Positions 8,437 through 15,995 of a stretch of 64,000 nt of DNA are shown here, piece after piece. The number at the start of each line of letters is the position of its first letter. Positions within the stretch are counted from its first letter, which is position 1. The stretch is from Flavobacterium tistrianum (GTDB lineage Bacteria > Bacteroidota > Bacteroidia > Flavobacteriales > Flavobacteriaceae), in the NCBI RefSeq assembly GCF_003254545.1, contig NZ_QJRH01000073.1, positions 372,001 to 436,000 on the forward strand, given 5' to 3'. A program made the translations under genes and the position numbers. The notes below the pieces were generated by a model. That model searched no databases. It was not told where the DNA came from and worked only from the letters and a program-made list of their open reading frames with translations.

Positions 8437-9108
8437 ATGGAAATAAAACAAAACAATATCTGGTACGTAACCCTGCTTTTGACAATCATAGCAGGGTACT
8501 GCGATACCGTAACTTTTGTCGCCGCCGATTCGATATTTTCGGCACATGTTACAGGTAACTTTATCGTATTTGCTTACCAGATTATCAAAGGCTCAGATCT
8601 TCATGCGTGGATAAAACTGTTTACTTTCCCTATTTTTATTATTGCGGTAATTACGGGAGGAAGAATTGCTTTAAAAGCCACCAATCGCTACACTATTTTA
8701 TTTTGGGAAGGCATAATACTACTTTTAAGCGGAATCGCTTCTTACACTTTTGGTTATCTGCAAAACTTCGAAGAATGGACGATGTATACTGTTGCGATGA
8801 CAACCGTTTTTGCAATGGGACTTCAAAATGCTTTTGGAAAGCTTTACGCTAAAGAAACGCACGGGCCAACCACTATGATGACGGGAAATGTAACTCAGGC
8901 TTCTCTTGATTTGGGAAATCTACTAAAAAACGGATTTAAAGATGCCGAAGTTTTATTAAGTTTTAAAAAGCAGTTAGTTACTATAATCGGATTTCTTGTC
9001 GGATGTTTTCTTGGCGCTATTGCAGGAAAGTTTTTCGGATTAGGAACTTTAATTCTGCCAGGAATTGCTATGATTATTTGCTATTTATACCACCGAGACA
9101 GCCAGTAA
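8437..9108 (+). CDS. DUF1275 (YoaK-type) membrane protein
   Basis: A 223-residue integral membrane protein with about six hydrophobic helices and the family hallmarks: AGYCDTVTFV near the N-terminus, FSAHVTGNFI, GLQNAFGK and TTMMTGNVTQ. DUF1275 proteins are widespread and functionally uncharacterised; some are induced by stress. The ATG at 8437 is 9 bp after the dps stop, so the two are probably co-transcribed. Confidence 0.8.
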   Translation: MEIKQNNIWYVTLLLTIIAGYCDTVTFVAADSIFSAHVTGNFIVFAYQIIKGSDLHAWIKLFTFPIFIIAVITGGRIALKATNRYTILFWEGIILLLSGIASYTFGYLQNFEEWTMYTVAMTTVFAMGLQNAFGKLYAKETHGPTTMMTGNVTQASLDLGNLLKNGFKDAEVLLSFKKQLVTIIGFLVGCFLGAIAGKFFGLGTLILPGIAMIICYLYHRDSQ

Positions 9109-9227
9109 ACACGCATTTTTGAATTGCAGTTTACTAATAATATAGTATCTTTAAAGAATGGTTTTCTCTCTTTTTCCTAAAAAAGAAATAGCTCTATAAG
9201 TATAAAATAAAAATACAACCCAATAAT

Positions 9228-9518
9228 ATGGAAACAATAAAATTAGAATTAGACGAAAAAAAACACGGTGCCTTTAATCTATATGTTGATGGTAAAAAAC
9301 TAGGCGAAATGACAGTAAGCATTAAACCGGATTTATTGACGGTTTACCACACAGGAGTTGAACCAGAAGCTGAAGGAAAAGGGTATGCAAAGAAACTTTT
9401 AGAAGAAATGGTATCGTACGTTCGCGCCAATAATTTGAAGGTTTTGCCGCTTTGTCCTTATGTTCATGCGCAATTCAAAAGACATCCAGATGAATATGCA
9501 GATATTTGGAAGAAGTAA
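9228..9518 (+). CDS. Small GNAT-like acetyltransferase (YjdJ type)
   Basis: A 96-residue protein of the short GNAT branch. The acetyl-CoA loop is seen as EPEAEGKGYAKKLLEEMV, followed by the characteristic CPYVHAQFKRHPDEYADIW that defines YjdJ-like proteins. These miniature acetyltransferases have few characterised substrates. It is cytosolic. A sequence near 9143 (TATCTTTA) is close to the -7 consensus and may be its promoter. The next gene, 85 bp on, is separated by a low-complexity repeat. Confidence 0.75.
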   Translation: METIKLELDEKKHGAFNLYVDGKKLGEMTVSIKPDLLTVYHTGVEPEAEGKGYAKKLLEEMVSYVRANNLKVLPLCPYVHAQFKRHPDEYADIWKK

Positions 9519-9524
9519 AAAGAA

Positions 9525-9602
9525 GAAAGACGAAAGATTAAAGATTAAAGACTGGAGATGAAAGTCTCTAGTCTCTAGACTAAAAATTAAAGATTAAAAA
9601 AG
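9525..9602. repeat. Low-complexity AAAGATTA-type repeat
   Basis: Tandem AAAGATTAAAGATTAAAG-like units flank a small dyad (AAAGTCTCTAG and CTCTAGAC) between the GNAT and the hydrolase genes. It is non-coding; any function is unknown. Confidence 0.5.
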
Positions 9603-9603
9603 T

Positions 9604-10227
9604 ATGAATACAGATATATTAACAGACGGTGTGCCTTTAAATGAAGCCAAAAAAGCCCTTGTTATGATTCACGGCCGCGGTGCTAGTGCGCATGATATTC
9701 TTTCTATCACCAAACATCTTAAAGTAGAAGATTTTGCTCTGGTTGCACCACAGGCAGAAAACAGAACTTGGTATCCGTATTCGTTTTTGGCTCCAATAAA
9801 CGAAAATGAACCTTCATTTTCAAAATCTTTAGAAGCAATTCATCAGATTGTGGTGGCTATTCAGCAAAATGGAATTGAAAAAGAAAATATTTATTTCTTA
9901 GGCTTTTCTCAAGGAGCTTGTCTTGCTTTAGAATTTACAACCCGAAACGCAGCAAAATATGGCGGAATTGTAGCTTTTACGGGCGGATTAATTGGTGATC
10001 AAGTTTATGAAAATCATTATTCTGGAAACTTTGAAAATACTCCAGTTTTTATTGGAACAAGCGATCCAGATTTTCATGTTCCTGTAGAAAGAGTAAATGA
10101 TACTGAAACACTTATGACAAAAATGGGTGCCGATGTTACTAAAAAAATCTACCCAAATATGGGACATACAATCAGTCAGGATGAAGTTGATTGCGCCAAT
10201 GCATTGATTTTCAATAAAAAACAATGA
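9604..10227 (+). CDS. Phospholipase/carboxylesterase-type hydrolase, MhqD-like
   Basis: A 207-residue cytosolic alpha/beta hydrolase of the phospholipase/carboxylesterase branch. Visible motifs are the oxyanion loop MIHGRGASAHD, nucleophile Ser102 in GFSQGACLAL, an acid at Asp154 or Asp156 (GTSDPDFHVP), and His188 in NMGHTI. This architecture matches Bacillus MhqD/YodD, which is induced by catechol and quinones alongside glyoxalase-type dioxygenases. Here the same pairing occurs: a cupin gene overlaps the stop codon (ATGA) and a double-VOC dioxygenase gene follows at 10834. The actual substrate is unknown. Confidence 0.8.
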   Translation: MNTDILTDGVPLNEAKKALVMIHGRGASAHDILSITKHLKVEDFALVAPQAENRTWYPYSFLAPINENEPSFSKSLEAIHQIVVAIQQNGIEKENIYFLGFSQGACLALEFTTRNAAKYGGIVAFTGGLIGDQVYENHYSGNFENTPVFIGTSDPDFHVPVERVNDTETLMTKMGADVTKKIYPNMGHTISQDEVDCANALIFNKKQ

Positions 10228-10574
10228 TTACCGTAACTCGTGTTTACAGCGATGAAAACGGAGAAAGCCATTTTGAAGACTTTCAAGTTCCGTTAAAGAA
10301 CAATGGCGATATCGGATTTTTATCTGATGATGAACCTGTCAAATCTATTGTTTTTAGAGAAGTAAATCCTTCTTACGACTACGATTTTCATAATGCGCCA
10401 GACCGCCAGTATATTGTTTTACTGGAAGGAGGCGTAGAAATCGAAACTTCGTTGGGAGAAAAAAGAACATTCCCAACTGGTTCAATTTTATTGGTAGAAG
10501 ACACTACAGGAAAGGGACACAAAACAAAAAATATCGAGCCAAAACTTCGAAAATCCATATTTATAAAATTATAG
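10224..10574 (+). CDS. Small cupin-domain protein
   Basis: A 116-residue single-domain cupin, beta-rich, with the pattern DRQYIVLLEGGVEIETSLG followed by PTGSILLVEDTTGKGHKT. The last His and preceding residues could form part of a metal site, but the classic first cupin motif is incomplete, so metal binding is unsure. Its ATG overlaps the stop of the MhqD-like hydrolase by four bases, indicating translational coupling and a linked role. It is cytosolic. Confidence 0.7.
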   Translation: MITVTRVYSDENGESHFEDFQVPLKNNGDIGFLSDDEPVKSIVFREVNPSYDYDFHNAPDRQYIVLLEGGVEIETSLGEKRTFPTGSILLVEDTTGKGHKTKNIEPKLRKSIFIKL

Positions 10575-10749
10575 GCTATATTCTGCACTTCGGATTCTCT
10601 ATAAATACATTATCCATTCTCAAAATCCCGATATATCGTGTAATATCTAATTGACTTTTTCTTAAAACCCTAATAATAATGCATTTAATAAAATAAAATA
10701 GGATTTGGTTATTCTTTGAAAATTTCTAAAACGTGCCGTTTTTCATTTC

Positions 10750-10794
10750 TTAATCTAGGTTAATCGATGCAGAAGCATAACGGACGTAAATTTG
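10750..10794 (+). promoter_or_regulatory. Dyad operator plus -7 element upstream of ring-cleavage dioxygenase
   Basis: TTAATCTAGGTTAA (10750-10763) differs by one base from the perfect palindrome at 856-869, and the flanks match too (CTTAATCTAG[AG]TTAA[CT]CG). The -7 element TAAATTTG is at 10787-10794, exactly 37 bp from the dyad start, as in the other promoter. This indicates a shared regulator. Confidence 0.6.
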
Positions 10795-10833
10795 TAAAAG
10801 AAAAATCAATAACAATTTAATATAACAAATACC

Positions 10834-11772
10834 ATGGAAAATAAAATATTAGGCTTACACCATATTACTGCAATCGCAGGTGACGCTAAACGCAATTTTG
10901 ACTTTTATTCAAAAGTTTTAGGATTAAGATTTATCAAAAAAACAGTAAACTTTGACGATCCTGGAACATACCATTTTTACTTCGGTGACGAAGTGGGAAG
11001 CGCTGGAACAATTCTAACTTTTTTCCCTTGGGGAGAAGGAATCCAACAAGGAAGAAAAGGTTCTGGAATGGCAACAGAAATTGGTTATTCTGTTTCAAAA
11101 GGAAGTTTGGATTTCTGGCAGAAACGTTTTGAAAAATACAATGTAATTTACAATAAACCATCTGAAAAGTTTGGAGAAAAATATTTGGCTTTCTTAGATC
11201 CAGACGGACTAAAATTAGAGTTAATCGAATCTAAAACAGACGATAACAGAAAAGCTTGGGAAACTGACGAAGTAAAAGCTGATGTGGCTACAAAAGGGTT
11301 TCATAACATTACTTTGACTTTAAACAATATCAAAGCAACTGCTGCAATCTTAACAGACATATTTGGTTACAAATTAATCGATCAGGAAGTAAACCGTTAC
11401 CGTTATGCTACAGATGCTGTAGAAAATGCCGCAATTGTTGACTTGGTAGAATTGCCAGAAGAAAAACGTGGCTTAAACGCAAACGGAACTGTTCATCACG
11501 TAGCATTCCGTGTTCCAAACGACGAAATTTTGATGAAATTCAGAGAGAAAATCGAAGATTACGGATTGTCTATTACACCACAAATTGACAGACAGTATTT
11601 CCATTCTCTATATTTTAGAGAGCCAGGAGGGGTTTTATTCGAAATTGCAACTGATAATCCTGGATTTACTGTAGACGAAAGCTTAGAAGAATTAGGTCAG
11701 AACTTAAAACTTCCTGCTCAATACGAACCTCAAAGAGCTGCTATTGAAGCTCATTTGGTTAAAATTAATTAA
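10834..11772 (+). CDS. Ring-cleaving dioxygenase, double VOC (glyoxalase) domain, MhqA/MhqO-like
   Basis: A 312-residue protein with two tandem VOC domains (about residues 5-135 and 150-275). Each begins with a HH or FHN metal motif (LHHITAIAG; FHNITL), and the second contains VHHVAFRVP and REPGGVLFEIA, supplying the His-His-Glu metal triad. The family includes Bacillus MhqA, MhqE and MhqO, dioxygenases induced by methylhydroquinone and catechols. It is cytosolic. The gene has its own promoter and a dyad operator shared with the hydrolase at 1014. A terminator follows at 11821. Electrophile detoxification is the most likely role, by family and by neighbouring MhqD-like, DoxX and hydrolase genes. 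Confidence 0.85.
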   Translation: MENKILGLHHITAIAGDAKRNFDFYSKVLGLRFIKKTVNFDDPGTYHFYFGDEVGSAGTILTFFPWGEGIQQGRKGSGMATEIGYSVSKGSLDFWQKRFEKYNVIYNKPSEKFGEKYLAFLDPDGLKLELIESKTDDNRKAWETDEVKADVATKGFHNITLTLNNIKATAAILTDIFGYKLIDQEVNRYRYATDAVENAAIVDLVELPEEKRGLNANGTVHHVAFRVPNDEILMKFREKIEDYGLSITPQIDRQYFHSLYFREPGGVLFEIATDNPGFTVDESLEELGQNLKLPAQYEPQRAAIEAHLVKIN

Positions 11773-11820
11773 TTTAAATGCTAAACTGGGGTTAATCCCG
11801 AAACACACAACTATTTTTTT

Positions 11821-11854
11821 GAAAAAGCTGTCCTGAAAGGGATGGCTTTTTTTG
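11821..11854 (+). terminator. Rho-independent terminator after dioxygenase gene
   Basis: The hairpin AAAAAGCTGTCC-TGAA-AGGGATGGCTTTTTTT has a matched stem with small bulges and a T-tract, 49 bp after the stop codon. Confidence 0.65.
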
Positions 11855-12015
11855 TTTTGGAGAGTAAATGGATTTTGATCTGTAGTAAAACTTCTTATAT
11901 TTACTTGCAAATTATAAAATAACGACAATTAGCCTGTTTCAGCATGTGTTGTCGCTACTGAGTGGCGAGAATAAACGAGTTATGTGCAATGTTAATCTAA
12001 ATTACTCAAAATTAA

Positions 12016-12894
12016 ATGACCAAAGAAATACCAAAATTTTACGAAACCTTTAAACCAATTTTAGAAACTTTAAGAATAGAAGATAATATATCACGCGCTA
12101 AACTTCGTGAAAAAGTAATTAAAAAATATTATGACGAAATTCCAAAGGAACTTTTGACTCAGAGAATCAAATCAGGAGACATACTTATTCATAATAGACT
12201 AAATTGGGGAATTTCGTATTTAAAGCAAGCTGGGTATTTAGCACATCCCAAAAGAGGTTACGTACAATTAACTGAAAAAGGTAATAAAGCTTCAACTGAA
12301 ATAAGCTTAAATCAAATAAAATCAGACATATATTCTTTAAATCCTTATAAAGAGAAAGTTGAAACTTCAAGTGTTGATGAAATAAAAACAGAAACTCCTG
12401 AAGATTTAATTAATGAAGGATTTAGTCAAATTGAAAATGAAGTAAAAAACGATCTACTTGATAAGTTAAAAACTATGGATCCATATTATTTTGAGAAAGT
12501 AATTTTAATACTTCTGAAAAAAATGGGATATGGGGATTTTATTGAGACATCAAAATCTGCAGATGGTGGAATCGATGGAATAATTAATGAAGATAAACTT
12601 GGATTAGATAAAATTTACATTCAAGCAAAAAGATTTGCAGAAAATAAAGTTAGAGAAAAGGATATTCGAAATTTTATTGGCGCTATGAGTGGTGATACAA
12701 ATAAAGGTGTTTTTGTAACAACCTCTCAATTTGACAAAGGTGCTGAAGAAAAAGCAAAAAATGCTCATCATAAAATAATACTGATAGATGGCAATAAACT
12801 TGCAGATTTGATGTATGAATATACTGTTGGAGTTCAAATAAAATCAGTTTATGAGATAAAACATCTTGACGAAGATTTCTTTGTTGAAGAATAA
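12016..12894 (+). CDS. mrr: Mrr-type restriction endonuclease (type IV)
   Basis: A 292-residue protein with the Mrr layout: an N-terminal winged-helix domain (about residues 1-95, including YLKQAGYLAHPKRGYVQLTEKG), an acidic linker, and a C-terminal PD-(D/E)XK nuclease domain. Catalytic residues visible are Asp187 in DGGIDGII and Gln203-x-Lys205 in IYIQAKRF, with the following conserved FIGAM and VFVTTSQF. Mrr enzymes cut DNA carrying foreign methylation, so this is a stand-alone defence gene. No methyltransferase or specificity gene is adjacent. The flanking DNA carries a MITE-like repeat (12901-13016) and the neighbours are unrelated genes, which suggests a mobile or variable locus. Confidence 0.85.
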   Translation: MTKEIPKFYETFKPILETLRIEDNISRAKLREKVIKKYYDEIPKELLTQRIKSGDILIHNRLNWGISYLKQAGYLAHPKRGYVQLTEKGNKASTEISLNQIKSDIYSLNPYKEKVETSSVDEIKTETPEDLINEGFSQIENEVKNDLLDKLKTMDPYYFEKVILILLKKMGYGDFIETSKSADGGIDGIINEDKLGLDKIYIQAKRFAENKVREKDIRNFIGAMSGDTNKGVFVTTSQFDKGAEEKAKNAHHKIILIDGNKLADLMYEYTVGVQIKSVYEIKHLDEDFFVEE

Positions 12895-12900
12895 ACCCAA

Positions 12901-13016
12901 TAGCGCGGATTTGTAATCAGTTCCTGTAAAGATTATCTGTTTTCCGTAAATACAAAAAATACATATTTAGTGTTATGCCTCAATGTTGCGGGCACGGATT
13001 GCAAATCCGCTCTATC
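12901..13016. repeat. MITE-like inverted-repeat element
   Basis: The terminal inverted repeats are TAGCGCGGATTTGTAATC at 12901-12918 and GATTGCAAATCCGCTCTA at 12999-13016, 18 bp with three mismatches, enclosing about 80 bp of non-coding DNA. This kind of element ending in CGGATTTGCAATCCG-like arms is scattered in Bacteroidota genomes. It starts 6 bp after the mrr stop codon. Confidence 0.65.
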
Positions 13017-13069
13017 GATATAAAGTCATCGACATATATAGCTTAATATATCAACGAACAAAAGAAAGC

Positions 13070-13693
13070 ATGCCAAAATTTTCAATCTACACAAAGTCAA
13101 ATAAATTTTATTGGAGTCCAGAAATTATTACATATTCAATACTATTTTTTTGTTGTGGAGTTATGCTTTTTAAACAAGAAGTTCTTAACCTAGAGCCTAA
13201 CTTTATTGATGAAATTTTTATTTGGCTTACCGTTGGCACATTTATGTTTGGTGTAATTTTAAAATTCTATAACTTAAATAAAACTGAACCACTTCGTGGA
13301 AAATTTGAAGGTTACTTATCATTTGAAAAGGAATCAATAACTGTGGGCAATGAGATTTATCCAATTGAAAGAATACGAAAAATTCAAATCTTCAATGATG
13401 ATTATGTTGGTAGATTAGCTCATATTTCAAGCGGAAATTTGAGACCAGCGCTTTCAAATGGGACCAATAACTTTGTAATTATCTATTTTGAATCCGGCAC
13501 ATCAAAAAGATATGATTTTGAATTAATTAATTCAGATGATTTTCAAAAAGTAAGGGAAACGCTTATTTATTATCACTTAATTGGAAAAATTGATTATTGG
13601 GAATTGGCAAATGTATTGGGCGAAAAAAGTACTTCAGAAATTCGTTCACTTACTGATGAAATTAATACAAAAAGAGATATCTCTAAATTTTAA
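13070..13693 (+). CDS. Membrane-anchored hypothetical protein
   Basis: A 207-residue protein that I do not recognise. Two hydrophobic helices lie near the N-terminus (about residues 20-37 and 46-65), followed by a soluble domain of mixed beta strands (FEGYLSFEKESITVGNEIYPIERIRKI reads like a PH-type beta domain, broken here into segments) and a charged C-terminus. The open frame extends upstream to 12983, but that part is encoded by the repeat at 12901-13016, so the ATG at 13070 is chosen. It might be a membrane sensor or anchor; no function is proposed. Confidence 0.6.
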   Translation: MPKFSIYTKSNKFYWSPEIITYSILFFCCGVMLFKQEVLNLEPNFIDEIFIWLTVGTFMFGVILKFYNLNKTEPLRGKFEGYLSFEKESITVGNEIYPIERIRKIQIFNDDYVGRLAHISSGNLRPALSNGTNNFVIIYFESGTSKRYDFELINSDDFQKVRETLIYYHLIGKIDYWELANVLGEKSTSEIRSLTDEINTKRDISKF

Positions 13694-13719
13694 ACATTTA
13701 CTACGAACATATAATAAAT

Positions 13720-14502
13720 CTAATTTTCCGCAGCCATTAATTCTAATTTAGCCATAATTAATGCCAAATTATTTTCTAAAACAACCTTGCCATCACGCCA
13801 TTCTTTTTTATTTGATCCTCTCCAAATTCTAAAAATAAAATCGCCTGTAAAAACATATCCCCAAGTTTCTCTCATACTATTTTTGGTTAGTCTTTTTTGC
13901 GCTTCTCTTAAATCAACTTTAATTTCACATCCGTTTTTAAAAACCACAGTATCCAATCCGTCTAGACCTTTTCTAAATTCGTGTCCGCGGTATTGAACCA
14001 GTTTGATAAAAGCATTCATAAACAGTAAGGCGCGATTCAAGTTTCTCTCAGAAACGCTCACGTCCAAAATCTCCAACTTATCAGGTAAAATATCATTATT
14101 CAAAATTTTACTTTCCCAATATTCCTTTGTTGAATTAATAATTGCATGCGCATTTTCTAGTTTTTCCTTAACGATCAAAGGTGCGTTGAGATCATTTTTA
14201 ATAGTTAGAGTCAAATCTAATAAAGGAGTAGATTTTGAAGGAACTCTAAGTTGCATTTCGTACGTTTTTTTCAAAATGGCAATCTCATTATTCCCATCAA
14301 AATCTAACGAAAGCTCTGGAATTTTTTTTCTCTTATATTCTGGCCCAACCCAATGTCTGCTTTTTGGTAGCGGAATTTTCATCTTTTCACAGGCATTTTT
14401 GATTCCCATACTGGAAATCTCATAATGTTTTGCAATCTGTGGAATCGGAAATTTCCAAACCAAAGTATAAAGTTCTGATCGGGTAAAAGTAATTTTGTCC
14501 AT
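13720..14502 (-). CDS. HTH-containing hypothetical protein
   Basis: A 260-residue soluble protein. Residues 5-52 form a recognisable homeodomain-like helix-turn-helix: ELYTLVWKFPIPQIAKHYEIS then GIKNACEKMKIPLPKSRHW. The same module heads many uncharacterised bacterial and phage proteins. The remainder (about residues 90-260) is mixed alpha/beta with GHEFRKGLDGLDTVV and a Trp-rich C-terminal part, of unknown fold. It lies convergent with the preceding membrane protein gene and upstream of the RND operon, which reads in the same direction after 82 bp. DNA binding is likely; target and role are unknown. Confidence 0.65.
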   Translation of the reverse strand: MDKITFTRSELYTLVWKFPIPQIAKHYEISSMGIKNACEKMKIPLPKSRHWVGPEYKRKKIPELSLDFDGNNEIAILKKTYEMQLRVPSKSTPLLDLTLTIKNDLNAPLIVKEKLENAHAIINSTKEYWESKILNNDILPDKLEILDVSVSERNLNRALLFMNAFIKLVQYRGHEFRKGLDGLDTVVFKNGCEIKVDLREAQKRLTKNSMRETWGYVFTGDFIFRIWRGSNKKEWRDGKVVLENNLALIMAKLELMAAEN

Positions 14503-14583
14503 AAATCAGTAAATTCAATTCAAAAAGAAATTCACCACCTCCATAATTGCTTACAGAAATGGTGAACCATCAAAAATTAAGTG

Positions 14584-15993
14584 TTACTCTACTCCGCCGC
14601 CTAAAGCACGGTACAGGTTAATTGCTGCATTCAGCTTTTCGAGTTTTATTGTTACCAGATCCAATTCGTTTTGGAGCGAACTGTTCTGAGCTGCGATTAC
14701 TTCAAGGTAATTAGCCATTCCGCTTTTGTAAAGCAAAGAAGCATCTGAAGTTGCTTTGTCCAATGACTCTGCTTTTTCTTTTGCTAAAATCATACGTTCG
14801 TCTGAATATTTCAATCTAGACATGGCATCATTTACTTCTCCAACCGCCGTTATAAAAGACTGTTTAAATTGTACAACCGCTTTTTCCTGTTCTAAAACCG
14901 CTACTTCATAAGCAGTTCGCAACGCTTTTTTTCTAAAAATCGGCTGCGCTAAATTGGCAGCAATGGTTTTGGTGATTGAACCTGGAAAATCGAACCAGTT
15001 TTCAAATTCAAACGAATTCACTCCAATTGACGGATTTAAACTTAAAGTCGGATACATAGTTGCTTTTGCCAATCCTGTTTTAGCATTAGCAGACATCACA
15101 GCATATTCGCTAGCTTTTACGTCTGGTCTTCTGCTTAAAAGCGAAGCTGGAATTCCTGTTGGAAAAATTACCGAAACTTCGGCAGCATCAATATTTCCTG
15201 CTCTTTCAATCTTATCTGGATATTCTCCGCACAAAATCTGCAAAGCATTTTCTTGAACTGCAATATTCGCTTTCGCTAAAGGCACTAATAATTCAGCTGT
15301 TTTTTTCTGAGCTTCTGTCTGGTTTACTGCCAAAGAACTGATTGAACCTGATTTATATTGTAATTGCATCATGCTTAAAGTGTTCGTACTCAATTCGATG
15401 TTTTTCTCTGCAATTTTCAGCTGCTCATCTAAACCTAACAGATTGTAGTACGACTGCGCTACCTGAACAATAATTCGGGTTTTTAATGCCGAAAGATTCT
15501 CTTTTTGAGCAAAATAAGCGGCTTTGGCATCTCTTTTCTGCATAGCTGCTTTTCCCCAAATATCTACTTCCCAAGAAAGACGAAGATTCGCGCTATAATC
15601 GTCCATATAATCTTTACCAATAAACTGCTGGCTCAAAGATCCGTTTAGGGAATTTTTAGACGGATAAGAACGGCTCGCTCCAGCATCGAAATCTAGTGTG
15701 GGTAATAACGATAATTTGGCTTGTTTATAACTGAGGTCGAGCTGTTCCATGCTTTTCATAGCAATGATAACTTCATTGTTTTTTACTAAAGCTTTTTCAA
15801 TTAAAGCAACCAGTAAAGGATCTTTATAATAATTTTTCCACGGAAGCAAAACCGTGTCTCCAGTTACCGCGATTTCTTCGCGGAACTTTTCTGGAGCATT
15901 TAAATCTGTACGTGAATATTTTTTTCCTACCACACACGACGTCATGACCGTTGCGGTAAGTAAAAGCATTCCGATTTTATATAGTGTTTTCAT
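14584..15993 (-). CDS. RND efflux outer-membrane lipoprotein (TolC/NodT family)
   Basis: A 469-residue outer-membrane factor. The signal peptide ends in the lipobox TSC with acylated Cys20. Two repeats of long alpha-helical hairpins carry the family signatures (PTLDFDAGASRSYPS; LRLSWEVDIWGKA; PASLLSRRPDVKASEYAV; PTLSLNPSIGVNSF). It forms the trimeric channel through which the pump discharges. It is the last gene of the operon MFP-RND-OMF on the minus strand, two bases after the pump stop codon, so translation is coupled. A weak dyad (TTCACCA and TGGTGAA) at 14531-14574 follows. Confidence 0.9.
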   Translation of the reverse strand: MKTLYKIGMLLLTATVMTSCVVGKKYSRTDLNAPEKFREEIAVTGDTVLLPWKNYYKDPLLVALIEKALVKNNEVIIAMKSMEQLDLSYKQAKLSLLPTLDFDAGASRSYPSKNSLNGSLSQQFIGKDYMDDYSANLRLSWEVDIWGKAAMQKRDAKAAYFAQKENLSALKTRIIVQVAQSYYNLLGLDEQLKIAEKNIELSTNTLSMMQLQYKSGSISSLAVNQTEAQKKTAELLVPLAKANIAVQENALQILCGEYPDKIERAGNIDAAEVSVIFPTGIPASLLSRRPDVKASEYAVMSANAKTGLAKATMYPTLSLNPSIGVNSFEFENWFDFPGSITKTIAANLAQPIFRKKALRTAYEVAVLEQEKAVVQFKQSFITAVGEVNDAMSRLKYSDERMILAKEKAESLDKATSDASLLYKSGMANYLEVIAAQNSSLQNELDLVTIKLEKLNAAINLYRALGGGVE

Positions 15994-15995
15994 TC

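Noticed and set aside
12983..13069. N-terminal extension of the membrane protein at 13070
   Set aside because: It lies in the MITE-like repeat and has no protein-like pattern.
14531..14574. Strong terminator after RND operon 1
   Set aside because: The TTCACCA/TGGTGAA arms are far apart and no T-tract follows on the minus strand.
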